DNA from: CAYLXP01 sp964387425
Lineage (GTDB): Bacteria > Verrucomicrobiota > Kiritimatiellia > UBA8416
Assembly: GCA_964387425.1 (NCBI GenBank)
Contig: CAYLXP010000002.1
Span: forward strand, 1 to 64,000
Direction of reading: 5' to 3'
Length of the DNA stretch: 64,000 nt
Shown: one piece after another, positions 16,954 through 26,038 of the stretch
Layout: the number at the start of each line of letters is the position of its first letter
Position numbering within the stretch: the first letter of the stretch is position 1
Position numbers and translations under genes: made by a program
The notes under the pieces: generated by a model
Database searches by the model: none
Told to the model about the DNA's origin: nothing
Seen by the model: the letters and a program-made list of their open reading frames with translations, nothing else

Positions 16954-19900
16954 CTACTTTCCGCCTGTGTAGCAGACAACCTGACCGTCAACCAGCGACA
17001 TGAAGAGTCGCCCGCTCGCCGCGGCCATGCCATCAAAGACAGGTTGAGCCGGGAGCGCCAACGAGGAGAGGCATTGCCCATCGGACGTGTTGAATACCGA
17101 CAGCAATGCTGCGTCAGCTGACGCGTCGAAGCGAACCGGGTCCCCCTTGGAGCCGGCAGCAAAGATCTTATCGCCAGCCTTCACCATGCCGCGAACCGCA
17201 AGACCAGCGGAAACCTGCCAGTGATAGACAGCCTTTGTGGGTGTCACGTGTTTCTCGATGGCCGCGTTGTTGTTCTTCAACGTCTCGCCGGTCTTCTTAA
17301 CCTGCTTGTCAGCGCAGAATAGCGTGTGGGCCTTCTCTCCCTGCGCGTGTTCACTGAACTTGTACCCATAGACCTGCGAATCACTCAGGACGAGCAGTCG
17401 TCCGCTCGGGTTCATTCTCCCGGCAATCGCCCAACCGCTGGCACGTCCCCACGCACGGGGGCCCCAGATCCAGATCGTCCGGTGCCACCAGGTTGGATCC
17501 AGCAGTCCGGCGGAGCAGTACAGGTGTGGCCGGTACTGGCCAACCTTCTCGATGCCGTCGAGATCGAAGGGGCGATCTCTCAGGTACAACGTATCATCCT
17601 GGTACACAAGGATATCCGGTAGCGACCCCGGCAGCTCCACATCTTCAAGCAGCGCATCCGGCTGTTCGCCGGTCTTCGGATCACGGCTGTAGAGCGGCGT
17701 CGTGCCGATCTCTTTGCCGGTCAGCAGGTCGAGACGGGCAAGGACCATTCCTCCGTCGAGATACGCACTACGGCCAGCCACGCAATAGACCGTTCCATCA
17801 ATGATGCTGACGCTCCCCACGACTGGCCAGATGGATTCCAGTTGGCCGAATGCCATGGTGCGTCGGTCTGCCGGAGCCGCCCGGAAACGCCACACCATCT
17901 CGCCATCCCGCAAATTCAGGCAGTAGACGTACCCATCATGCGCACCGAAAACAGCAAACCCCCGGCTAATCGACGGTGGAGAATCGATAGCGCCTCCCGC
18001 CGTGAATGACCAGGCACGGCTACCATCTGGAACGTTGAGGGCTGTCACCACATGCGATGCCTTTTCGGCAACAATGACCTTTCCCTTGGCAATAACCGGC
18101 GGCGTCAGTTCGCCACCCAACCGTACACTCCACTGCTGCTGCAAAGCCGCCGGCACCGGTGTTGGCACAGACCCACTGCGTGCGTGATCATGTCGATGCA
18201 TCGGCCACACGCCCTTCCCTGGATCGTCGCGGGCGGGAGTGCCATAGGCAGGCCCTCTCGTCAGCCGCGGAGCGACTGACGTCACAGCCTGTGTCCGTTT
18301 CGGCGCCAGCGCCCAGAAGCCGTTCAACTTGCTCTGGATGTAGCATCCGCACGAGTGACCGGGCAGATAGAGCAAACCGTTGGCGGGCATCAATCCGTAC
18401 TGGCAGCTCCCGCGAATCCAGAAGTGACGCTGAATGTCGTTGTTCCTGAGGTCTACGTACTCGACACCCGTTCTACCAAGCAACAGAAAGTTCTCCGTCG
18501 CCTTGTCCCGGTAGCAGCGGTGATGATGGGCCGCTTCAAATGCCCGGGCGGTTTCCAACTCCTGCACCACCTCTCCCGTGCGCAAGTCACGCCCCTTCGT
18601 CATATCCGCATTGTTCCCGCCGGGGTCCGTACCAACCCATACGATACCGTTCGCCACAAAGACGCTCGGCGGAGCGCAGTACCCAAAGGCAGCAGGAGCG
18701 CGCCACAACTCCTGGCCGGTTTCGGCATCAAACGCAATCACTTCGCCGCCCTCAGCCGAGGTAGGCGTCGAAGTCACGGTCCAGGAAATGCGCCCCGCGG
18801 CCTCGACACTCTCTGTCGAAGCAGCCTTCCCTTTCTTACTCTTCTGCTTGCCACTCTTGGATTTCTCCGGCCCAAAACTGCCATCGGCGCAAAGGACAAC
18901 ACCGTCAACCACGGTGACCGTGGGCGCCGACCACGCCTTTCGCTTCAGCACGATCGGGCGGGGAGCCTTCCACAGGACTTTGCCGGTCTCTTTGGCCAGG
19001 CAGACAAGGCTGTCGGGTGACTGGAAGAACAGCCTTTCGGCATCCAGGCACAGCGTGCTGGCCAGGAGCTCATGGGTTGCCTCTGTCGAAATACGCCACA
19101 GCACCTCTCCCGTTTCAGCAGACACAGCCATCAGCCGCTTCCCAAGTCCCTCCGGGCTTTCAGGATCACGGACCACAAGGTAGAGAATTCCATCGTCGTG
19201 CAGAATCTCTTCTGTGCCCTGTGTGCCCGTAAGTCGGCGTACGGTTTCCCCGGAGGCCGCATCACGAACCGTGACCGGTTCACCATAACCCAGGGTCACA
19301 AAGACACGGTTCCCCGTGGCTACCAGGCGACGGGTAATCTCCACCGGACCACTCCGGAACTTCCGGAGATGCGGCTCCCATTTCGCGATCGGTTTACGCC
19401 ACAACACGATACCATTGTAGGCATCGCGAGCCACAAGCTGCCACTTGGGCGGGTACTTAATTGACTGAATCGGCCCATCATCCAGAATGGCAAATACGCG
19501 CCCACCCGCAGACACGACGGCACTGTACCCGTTCATGTGATTGTGATTCCGCGTGAAGACCGGATTCCCTGCCCACTGCATGTGATGCGGATACGAAACC
19601 ACATCATCCTGCGAAACCGCGTTGTTATCTGGCCCATGAAGGTAGTGCGTCCACTCATCGGTCTCCTCGGGGACCGGCTTCACGATCTTACTTTCGCCAA
19701 CCAGGGCGATGCCCCCCGGCACGAGCACTCGCAGGATTTCGTCCTTCGAGACAGCGTCCTTTTCAACAACAAGCAGGTTCACAACGCTATCGTTCAGAGG
19801 CAGCTCGTCGCCGATCCATTGATCCACCGTCACCGGACCATACAATTCCTTCGACTGGAGGTCCCGACGGACGGAGTCCACGACGGCCATATCACGATCC

Positions 19901-20097
19901 AATCCGAAAACGACGTAAGCATCACTTCCGCGCAGCGCGGCAGTAAGCGAGCCGTCTCCGACTCCCACCTGTACAACCAACCCGCCCTTGATGCCGCTCT
20001 CCTGCAGGATCGCGTCGGCGGACGCGCCGCTCGCGGGGATCACACAACCCAGGCTTAAGACCGTCAACACTGTAAGGAGTAATTTCTGTCCCCACAT
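16954..20097 (-). CDS. Secreted fusion: methyltransferase-like Rossmann domain plus PQQ-type beta-propeller
   Basis: The product of about 1047 aa has a leader (LLLTVLTVLSLGCVIPASGA). Residues about 35-150 look like a SAM-dependent methyltransferase fold: a glycine motif VVQVGVGDGSLTAAL, an acidic GLDRD at the end of strand two, and later VLVPGGIALVGES. The rest is a PQQ/quinoprotein-type propeller with repeated G-x-x-L/V-W endings (NGIVLWRKP, TGEVLWRIS, TGKVLWKAP, TGQELWRAP, DGEMVWRF). A Lys/Ser-rich insert (KSGKQKSKKGK) sits near residue 430. Ligand and activity are unknown; a secreted methyltransferase would lack SAM, so the domain may be non-catalytic. The start at 20097 has GGAGGGAG 8-9 nt upstream, which decides it over the longer frame to 20187. 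Confidence 0.82.
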   Translation of the reverse strand: MWGQKLLLTVLTVLSLGCVIPASGASADAILQESGIKGGLVVQVGVGDGSLTAALRGSDAYVVFGLDRDMAVVDSVRRDLQSKELYGPVTVDQWIGDELPLNDSVVNLLVVEKDAVSKDEILRVLVPGGIALVGESKIVKPVPEETDEWTHYLHGPDNNAVSQDDVVSYPHHMQWAGNPVFTRNHNHMNGYSAVVSAGGRVFAILDDGPIQSIKYPPKWQLVARDAYNGIVLWRKPIAKWEPHLRKFRSGPVEITRRLVATGNRVFVTLGYGEPVTVRDAASGETVRRLTGTQGTEEILHDDGILYLVVRDPESPEGLGKRLMAVSAETGEVLWRISTEATHELLASTLCLDAERLFFQSPDSLVCLAKETGKVLWKAPRPIVLKRKAWSAPTVTVVDGVVLCADGSFGPEKSKSGKQKSKKGKAASTESVEAAGRISWTVTSTPTSAEGGEVIAFDAETGQELWRAPAAFGYCAPPSVFVANGIVWVGTDPGGNNADMTKGRDLRTGEVVQELETARAFEAAHHHRCYRDKATENFLLLGRTGVEYVDLRNNDIQRHFWIRGSCQYGLMPANGLLYLPGHSCGCYIQSKLNGFWALAPKRTQAVTSVAPRLTRGPAYGTPARDDPGKGVWPMHRHDHARSGSVPTPVPAALQQQWSVRLGGELTPPVIAKGKVIVAEKASHVVTALNVPDGSRAWSFTAGGAIDSPPSISRGFAVFGAHDGYVYCLNLRDGEMVWRFRAAPADRRTMAFGQLESIWPVVGSVSIIDGTVYCVAGRSAYLDGGMVLARLDLLTGKEIGTTPLYSRDPKTGEQPDALLEDVELPGSLPDILVYQDDTLYLRDRPFDLDGIEKVGQYRPHLYCSAGLLDPTWWHRTIWIWGPRAWGRASGWAIAGRMNPSGRLLVLSDSQVYGYKFSEHAQGEKAHTLFCADKQVKKTGETLKNNNAAIEKHVTPTKAVYHWQVSAGLAVRGMVKAGDKIFAAGSKGDPVRFDASADAALLSVFNTSDGQCLSSLALPAQPVFDGMAAASGRLFMSLVDGQVVCYTGGK

Positions 20098-20145
20098 ATT
20101 CTGCTCCCTCCTCTTCGCTAGCTTGAGACTTCCCATTAGGGGATA

Positions 20146-20214
20146 CGGCCTAAAGGCCGAACTACAAACGCCTGCTTCATCCAGCAACCCGTTCGTAGTG
20201 CGCCCTTTAGGGCG
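20146..20214. repeat. Inverted repeat with two short palindromes
   Basis: CGGCCTAAAGGCCG at 20146 and CGCCCTTTAGGGCG at 20201 are perfect short hairpins. Each is followed or preceded by an oppositely oriented ACTACAAACG or CGTTCGTAGTG box, so the whole element is an imperfect inverted repeat. It lies between the sulfatase and propeller genes, overlapping neither. It resembles the REP-like elements elsewhere in the window in layout but not in arm sequence. Confidence 0.6.
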
Positions 20215-20276
20215 TGGATGCGACGGACCCTCGTTGCATTCCGCACTGCCTGCCGCCTCCCTACTCTCACATTCAC

Positions 20277-21698
20277 CTACCGCGACGCCTGCTTCTTGGC
20301 GATCTGCTGCTTCAACTTCGCGACCAACTCCGGGTTCGTCTTCGCCACGTTACGAGTTTCCCCTTCGGGGGTCGTGTGGTCATACAGCTCAACTGCGCCC
20401 TTCTTATGCACGATGAGACGGTGTGTCGCCGTACGAATCGTTTTTGCCCGGTTGTTGTAACCCAGCGCAGCGTGACCCGGTGCAGCAGGGTTCCTCAGTA
20501 TCGGCTTGAGCGAGACGCCCTGAACGAAGTCCGGCTTCGCCACACCCGCCACATCGCAGAGCGTCGGGAAGATGTCCAGCGTCTCGACAACCGCATCGCT
20601 CTTCTTTCCGGGTTTCTTGATGCCGGGATAGTAGACAACCAAGGGAGAGTGCAACGATTCTTCAAACAGGCTGTGCTTGCCCCAGATGGCATGCTCGCCC
20701 AGGTGCCAGCCATGATCGCCCCAGAGCACAATGACAGTATCTTTGTCGGCCCCCGTCTCTTTCAGCTTCGCAAGGATGCGGCCAACCTGCTCGTCGACAT
20801 AGGTGACGCAGGCTGCGTAGTGGCGGCGGACCGCTGTGGCAAAGGCATCATTCTGCCGCGGATCCTTACCCCAACGGTTGTACTTCATGAATTCGCCGGA
20901 GCCGTGCCAGGTCGTGGTTCCGCTGGGTCTCTCCGGATGCGGAATCGGCGGCAGCTCAACACCTTCATAGGGTTTCATATACTTCTTCGGCGCCCCGAAC
21001 GGCAGGTGCGGGCGAATCAGGCCAATCGCCAGGAAGAATGGCTTCTTGCCGACCGCCAGCATATCAAGCTGCTTCAACCCCTCGTCGGTGATGAGACCGT
21101 CCGGGTAGATTGAGTCCGCGCCCTCAGTGCTCTGGAAGACGTCCATGTCGCCGGCTTTCACGCGAATCTCGCCATGGGCCAGCCCATGCATTGCCCCGCG
21201 TGGGTGCTGCCAATCTCCGCACGGCATCAGGTGCCGATCCCAGGCATTCGGCATTTCGATCTTGGCGTCGTCATCCCAGTCGCCTCCACCGCGGCCGCCC
21301 GGATGATGTGACACCTTACCCACTGATACCGTGGTATAGCCATGCTGACGAAACCACCCCGGCATACTCGGAGGAGCGCTGTCAGGGTCCTTCTTCATCT
21401 TCTCAGCCCGCAAGAACAGGGCGTTGTTACCGGGCGCCCCGTAACGTCCCGTCAGGAGTGTGCAGCGCGACGGGCCGCAGCTCGGGGCATTCACGTAGTG
21501 GTGGTGGAACGGACGGCCCATGGCAGCCAGCCGATCCATGTTCGGCGATTTGATGTAGTCGACGCCAAACGCATTCAGTTCCGGACGTAGGTCATCCACA
21601 CAGATCAACAGGACGTTCTTCGGTGCACCGACTGTAGTGCTTGCCAACAGGAGCATTCCCATCAACGCAACGCCTGGAAGTCGTTTCAGGTAAGCCAT
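20277..21698 (-). CDS. Secreted sulfatase, iduronate-2-sulfatase-like type
   Basis: The product of about 473 aa has a leader (VALMGMLLLASTTVGA), the metal-site start VLLICVDDLRPEL, and the maturation motif C74-GPSR (Cys to formylglycine). The iduronate-sulfatase-like features MPGWFRQHGYTTVSVGK and WGDHGWHLGEH are also present. It probably removes sulfate esters from a glycan outside the cytoplasm; the position specificity cannot be told by eye. AAAGGAA lies about 8 nt before the ATG at 21698, which is chosen over the frame's longer extension. It is the last gene of a same-strand series after the PmoA-like gene, from which it is separated by 212 bp holding a strong hairpin at 21812-21832. Confidence 0.92.
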   Translation of the reverse strand: MAYLKRLPGVALMGMLLLASTTVGAPKNVLLICVDDLRPELNAFGVDYIKSPNMDRLAAMGRPFHHHYVNAPSCGPSRCTLLTGRYGAPGNNALFLRAEKMKKDPDSAPPSMPGWFRQHGYTTVSVGKVSHHPGGRGGGDWDDDAKIEMPNAWDRHLMPCGDWQHPRGAMHGLAHGEIRVKAGDMDVFQSTEGADSIYPDGLITDEGLKQLDMLAVGKKPFFLAIGLIRPHLPFGAPKKYMKPYEGVELPPIPHPERPSGTTTWHGSGEFMKYNRWGKDPRQNDAFATAVRRHYAACVTYVDEQVGRILAKLKETGADKDTVIVLWGDHGWHLGEHAIWGKHSLFEESLHSPLVVYYPGIKKPGKKSDAVVETLDIFPTLCDVAGVAKPDFVQGVSLKPILRNPAAPGHAALGYNNRAKTIRTATHRLIVHKKGAVELYDHTTPEGETRNVAKTNPELVAKLKQQIAKKQASR

Positions 21699-21910
21699 AG
21701 TCGAGTTCCTTTCGCATTGAACAGCGCCATACCAGCGATATCGGCGCATCATGCCACACAGTGGCCAATACTTCAAATACGAGGTGGAACGCAACGGGTG
21801 CACAGAGCCGCCCACCGACCTTGTGTCGGTGGAGGCCGACACCGGGCGCGGGCACAGCAAAACCACGAATTTTCCTCACCCGAGACACGAGATCACGAGG
21901 ATCACCGCGC

Positions 21911-22822
21911 TTACTTAACCCATCTGTTCCAGATAGCGTCAGCAGCCTTGCCACTCACGGCATCGGGCAATACGACCAGGCGGTAGCGCAAGCTAAGCGA
22001 TTCCCCAGCCTTGATGGTGTGCGGCGCATCGTGGATGACGGCAGGGCTGAAGTAGGGCATCTTCTCAGCAACAAACCACTTTGCCGGGTGACGCAGGTTG
22101 CCAGGATGGTCCATAAACAGCAGGCTGCTGCCCTCTGGCGATGAGAACTGCATCCATGGCGTAGGCTGTCGATGTACCGATGCACCGATCTGCCCCGCGT
22201 TGTTCAAGAAGACGCCACCTTTGACGTCCTTATTCATCCGCACGGACCACCCTGCATAACCACCGTGCCCTTTGCCCCCCTCCTGTCCGGGAAGCGGAGT
22301 GCGATCGAGCACCACGTCATCCTTCAGTGCGCGGAACTCCGACGACCAGTCGATGGTGTAGATTCCGTCCTCGGTGGGCGGCGAGACGACAACGACGCGA
22401 CTCTCATTCATGACGACATCGTCACTTCCGGCAGGCGCGTATTCTAATTCAAGGGTCATCGTTGCAGCCTTGTCGGCGGCAACCCTCCGCTCGACTTTCG
22501 TGGTACGCGTCTCTCCGGCCGACTTACCTGTCTTGCGACTCTCTTCCCAGTAATTGACGCCGTTGATCTTCTTCCAGGAGAACCACACACCGCGATGCCA
22601 TGGGTGGTCTTTCGGGCGCAGGTCCGTAAACACGGTCCCATCCGTTGACGACAGTGGGTGGAAGTACGGCTTTCCTTCCGCAGGATCGTGATTGAACGTC
22701 CACAGCGGCTTGCCATCGATCTTTGCAGACACCTGGTGCTCGGCTTCGGTGACCTTCAGACCTTTCGCGGCAGCTATGGATGTCACCGCAACTAGTGAAC
22801 AGACCATAATTCTAAGCATCAC
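21911..22822 (-). CDS. Secreted PmoA-like (DUF6807) protein
   Basis: The 303-aa protein has a short signal peptide (MVCSLVAVTSIAAA) and the conserved core FTDLRPKDHPWHRGVWFSWK followed by GVNYWEE, typical of the DUF6807/PmoA-like beta-sandwich family. These proteins are frequent in PVC glycan loci; no biochemical role is established, and the methane-oxygenase name is historical. The start is GTG at 22822 or ATG at 22819. The GGAGGT site lies inside the last codons of the ThuA gene, only 6 nt of spacer separate the genes, and translation is probably coupled. Confidence 0.85.
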   Translation of the reverse strand: MMLRIMVCSLVAVTSIAAAKGLKVTEAEHQVSAKIDGKPLWTFNHDPAEGKPYFHPLSSTDGTVFTDLRPKDHPWHRGVWFSWKKINGVNYWEESRKTGKSAGETRTTKVERRVAADKAATMTLELEYAPAGSDDVVMNESRVVVVSPPTEDGIYTIDWSSEFRALKDDVVLDRTPLPGQEGGKGHGGYAGWSVRMNKDVKGGVFLNNAGQIGASVHRQPTPWMQFSSPEGSSLLFMDHPGNLRHPAKWFVAEKMPYFSPAVIHDAPHTIKAGESLSLRYRLVVLPDAVSGKAADAIWNRWVK

Positions 22823-22828
22823 CCTTCG

Positions 22829-23563
22829 TTACCTCCGTCTTGCCGTCCATTCCACGCCCCGCAACAGCAGGGTTTCGAATGCAGGCTGCTTCATGTTCGC
22901 CACGCCGTGCCCAAGCAGCAGACAGTAACAGCGACCCTTGCCGTACTGCCCCACAAGGGCGGACGGCTCCCAGTTGCCGGTTGTCTTCGAGAAGACCTCG
23001 GCAACGACTTTGGCGTCCGGATGAACGCCGGGGCGGAACCATAACTCATCCGTGGTCTTCAGGTCGTCACCAACCCCGGCAACCGCGGGGTGATCGGGGT
23101 CAGCGACACGCATGGCAAACTCGTGCCGCGCTTTGTGACCGGTCTGCCCGCCCTTCCAGCTTGCCAGACCAATCGCATGGTACTCCTCCCAATCGTAGAA
23201 CGAGGAGGCACCGGCATGCACGACGACATGTCCTCCCCCGTTGCGTACGAAGTCGATGTAGGTCTGCTTCAACGCATCAGACCACGGAGCGGGCTTGTTC
23301 TTTCCGTACGCGTTCCAGTTGCTCAAGAGAACATCAACACCCTGTAGCTTCGCTGGCGTCAGCAATTCCGGACTCGTAACCACCTCAACAGCAAAGCCTC
23401 CCTTGTCGGCCAACAGGGCTTTCAGCACCGGGGTCGTCTTCTCCCAGGCGTGGTTGTTCGCTCCGGTGAGGATGACCACACGGACTGGGGCAGCATGTGC
23501 TGCCACAGACAGCACGGACGCGACCAGGGCGACCGCCAGTCGTCCTGTAAACAGCCTCTCCAT
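22829..23563 (-). CDS. Secreted ThuA-domain protein
   Basis: The protein of about 244 aa has a leader (LAVALVASVLSVAAHA) and one ThuA-like, glutamine-amidotransferase-fold domain: VVILTGANNHAW at the start, then VDVLLSNWNAYG, VRNGGGHVVVHAGASSF and GRCYCLLLGHG. ThuA proteins are linked to sugar (trehalose and related) use, but their reaction is uncertain. The ATG at 23563 overlaps the stop of the upstream oxidoreductase as TGATG, the arrangement expected for coupled translation; a GTG four codons upstream is the alternative. ThuA and Gfo/Idh/MocA proteins are common neighbours in this phylum-level group. Confidence 0.87.
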   Translation of the reverse strand: MERLFTGRLAVALVASVLSVAAHAAPVRVVILTGANNHAWEKTTPVLKALLADKGGFAVEVVTSPELLTPAKLQGVDVLLSNWNAYGKNKPAPWSDALKQTYIDFVRNGGGHVVVHAGASSFYDWEEYHAIGLASWKGGQTGHKARHEFAMRVADPDHPAVAGVGDDLKTTDELWFRPGVHPDAKVVAEVFSKTTGNWEPSALVGQYGKGRCYCLLLGHGVANMKQPAFETLLLRGVEWTARRR

Positions 23564-24894
23564 CACAGCATCCACGGCTTCCGCATATCGCGATGCATCA
23601 TCGCAACGGCATCGGCGCTACCGGTCACTGTTTCCTTCTTGGGATCCCATCCCACCGTTTCGCCGGTACGGATGCAGATATCGCCCATCTGGCAGATGAT
23701 GTCGGACAACACGGCCGAGTGCAGGTCTGAAACCGGCTGTTTGCGTGAGAGGATTGCATCCGCAAAGCTGGTCTGGTGACCACTGCTTACCATCAACCGC
23801 TCAGGACCGGGATCTTTCGCTTTCCGCATGATTTCGTCGGATGAGCATTTCCATCCCGATCGGGACAGCGCTATCCATCCCTTTGACCCCATGAACATCG
23901 TGCAGTTGCCGAACTTCTTAACCTGCTCAAGGTTGGGCACGCCGCGCTCAGTCGTCTTGGCGGTCTTGCTGTCCATGAAGTACATCTTCAGACCGTTGGC
24001 ATAGGTGCATTCCACGTCCCAGTTGGTGACAGTGTTGAACAGTCCTTCGGTTGGGATCGTGCCGGTTCCCTTATAGCTAACGGGAATGCCCATGTCGGCC
24101 CTGTCAGCCCACCACTGAAGGATATCGGCAGGATGTGCACCCCAACCGGCAATGAAGCCAATGGCGTAGTCGTAGATGTGGAAGATAGCGTTGCGCCCCC
24201 CTTGCTGGAGATTTCGCTCGTGACTGAAGGGAGCCATTGGTGCGGGGCCCGTCCACAGCTCGAGATCATAACCATCCGGAACGGGGATAACCGGGGTACC
24301 GGTACCGCCGGATGCACCCGCCGGCGCCCAGACGTAGATCTCCTGCAGCTCGCCAATGTGGCCATTCAGGACGAGTTCGATGCCCATCCGCATATGCGTC
24401 TGCGAACGCTGTTGCGTGCCGTACTGGAAGACGCGCTTGTGCTTATCCACGATTTCACGCGCAGCGAGATCCTGCTCGATCGTGAGGCCCAACGGTTTCT
24501 CGCAGTAGACATCCTTGCCGGCACGTGCAGCCGCCAGTGAGATCGGAACATGCCAGTGGTCGCTGGTGGAGATATGGACCCCATCAATGTCGTCACGTGC
24601 CAACAGATCCCGGAAGTCGTTGTACTGGTGCTCGACGTTCCACTGTTTTGCTTTCTTCTCTCGCCGCTGCCGGATCGGATCGCAGACAGCCACGATCTCC
24701 GACTTCGGGTAGCCGGCATACGCCCCGGCAGCGCCGGAACGCCCCCCGCATGCGATGACGCCGATAGCCGCCCGCTCGCTGGGGGCCACAGCTCCGTCCT
24801 TGCCGAGGGCGGAAGACGGGATGATCGTCGGAAAACCGATCGCAGTTCCCGCCAACGCCGATGTCTTCAGAAATGCTCTTCGCGATGTACTCAT
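23563..24894 (-). CDS. Tat-exported Gfo/Idh/MocA-family oxidoreductase
   Basis: The 443-aa protein starts with a twin-arginine leader (SRRAFLKTSALAG). The NAD(P)-binding domain (IGVIACGGRSGAAG, VAVCDP) and the catalytic-region motif YCEKPLG are intact, with TSDHWHVPIS just before. The C-terminal domain contains FIAGWGAHPADILQWW. It probably acts on a sugar or cyclitol in the periplasm with a tightly bound cofactor; the substrate is unknown. It is the first gene of a tightly spaced set (oxidoreductase, ThuA, PmoA-like, then sulfatase). Its TGA overlaps the ThuA start by one base. Confidence 0.92.
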   Translation of the reverse strand: MSTSRRAFLKTSALAGTAIGFPTIIPSSALGKDGAVAPSERAAIGVIACGGRSGAAGAYAGYPKSEIVAVCDPIRQRREKKAKQWNVEHQYNDFRDLLARDDIDGVHISTSDHWHVPISLAAARAGKDVYCEKPLGLTIEQDLAAREIVDKHKRVFQYGTQQRSQTHMRMGIELVLNGHIGELQEIYVWAPAGASGGTGTPVIPVPDGYDLELWTGPAPMAPFSHERNLQQGGRNAIFHIYDYAIGFIAGWGAHPADILQWWADRADMGIPVSYKGTGTIPTEGLFNTVTNWDVECTYANGLKMYFMDSKTAKTTERGVPNLEQVKKFGNCTMFMGSKGWIALSRSGWKCSSDEIMRKAKDPGPERLMVSSGHQTSFADAILSRKQPVSDLHSAVLSDIICQMGDICIRTGETVGWDPKKETVTGSADAVAMMHRDMRKPWML

Positions 24895-24945
24895 GTAGTG
24901 TCCCTTCAGTGAATCGTCCTATTCTCGCTATTGCAAACAATGCGT

Positions 24946-25027
24946 GTCATGCTGAGCTTGTCGAAGCATCTCTTGCAGTCGTACCCCGCTAGCCAGCCAA
25001 GAGATCCCTCGGCAAGCTCGGGATGAC
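24946..25027. repeat. Inverted repeat of the CTGAGCTTGTCGAAG type
   Basis: The left arm at 24946-24972 contains CTGAGCTTGTCGAAG. The right arm at 25001-25027 contains CTCGGCAAGCTCGGGATGAC and is its near-reverse complement, with about 28 bp between. Related arms occur at 27173-27268 and 45803-45830. This element type is widely dispersed in bacterial genomes; mobility is not shown here. Confidence 0.7.
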
Positions 25028-25068
25028 CTGCTTGTGGTAGCATGCAGTAGAACCTGCGAGAATGCATA

Positions 25069-25911
25069 CTAGCCAATCCACTCACTCAGGCGTTCAGCGG
25101 ACAGTTTGACACTGTCTGCACCGGCAATCTCAAGCGTCGTCGCGCCGTCAAACCCCGCCCCCTTAAGACCCTTCACGATTCCCTCGATATCGATGACGCC
25201 GTCACCCAGGGGAATCACGGCCATGCCGCAGCCATACATCTCACCGCGCTTCGCTTCCATCTCAGCATCCATGTCCTTCCAGTGAACATGCTTGATACGG
25301 TCCGGCATCGCCTTGATGTAGTCCATCGGATCAGCGCCGCCGAGCCAGCTATTGCCGGTGTCCAGGCATATGCCAACGTTATCCTCATGGCCAAGCTTAT
25401 CCAGGACCTCGCCCATCGTCTCAACATTATCGGTGATCTCTCCATGCGTCTCAAGCAGCAGCTCAACACCCAGCTCCGCTGCCCAACGCACAGGGGTGTA
25501 GAGCTTCTCACAGATCGAGAAAATCTTCTCGCTCTTCGAAAGCGTCTCGCCGAATTCCGTCTTCGGATCGCCGTCAGTAGTGATGACATGTTTGATGCCG
25601 AGGAAACTGGCGAGCTTGATAGCCTTGATGATCTCCGTGGTCCCATACACATCGGGGCTGGCGGCATCCAGCAGGTTCGCATGCGCACAGAAGGCGGTAA
25701 GTTCAACGCCCGCGGCCACGGCCATCTCTCTAAGCTTGGACGGGTGTGCGTCAAGACTCGCTGATGCGGCAAATCCATACTCGACCCCAAGCATGCCGCC
25801 GTTGTGGTTGTCAGTAACATCAGCATACTTGATTCCCATCTCGGCAATGGCCTCAAACTGACGCGACATCGGGGTGAACGGTTCTACCAACGCAAAACAT
25901 CCAATCTTCAT
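25069..25911 (-). CDS. Sugar phosphate isomerase/epimerase (xylose-isomerase-like TIM barrel)
   Basis: The 280-aa cytoplasmic protein has the AP-endonuclease-2/xylose-isomerase-like barrel pattern. It includes VELLLETHGEITDN (metal-ligand Glu), GICLDTGNSWLGG (Asp), KHVHWKDMD (His) and TTLEIAG near the end. Such enzymes interconvert keto and aldo sugars or act on inositol derivatives; the substrate is unknown. AAAGGAG lies 8 nt before the ATG at 25911, which excludes the longer frame from 25953. It is divergent from the AraC-type regulator at 26039, with 127 bp between them, so that regulator may control it. Confidence 0.85.
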   Translation of the reverse strand: MKIGCFALVEPFTPMSRQFEAIAEMGIKYADVTDNHNGGMLGVEYGFAASASLDAHPSKLREMAVAAGVELTAFCAHANLLDAASPDVYGTTEIIKAIKLASFLGIKHVITTDGDPKTEFGETLSKSEKIFSICEKLYTPVRWAAELGVELLLETHGEITDNVETMGEVLDKLGHEDNVGICLDTGNSWLGGADPMDYIKAMPDRIKHVHWKDMDAEMEAKRGEMYGCGMAVIPLGDGVIDIEGIVKGLKGAGFDGATTLEIAGADSVKLSAERLSEWIG

Positions 25912-26038
25912 AACGAACTCCTTTCCCAAGTGATGACAGAGACTAGCACTCAAGTCGCGACCATTCTTTCCAATGCGACCAGTGATGGATTTTGAACATT
26001 CCGCTTTTCAACGGATCTGATTGGTATACACTTCCTCC

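Noticed and set aside
21812..21832. Hairpin CCACCGAC/GTCGGTGG as a terminator after the PmoA-like gene
   Set aside because: No T-run follows on either strand; it could equally be another palindromic repeat.
25992..26030. TTGAAC and TATACA as a promoter for the AraC gene
   Set aside because: The spacing of about 27 bp is too long for a standard -35/-10 pair.
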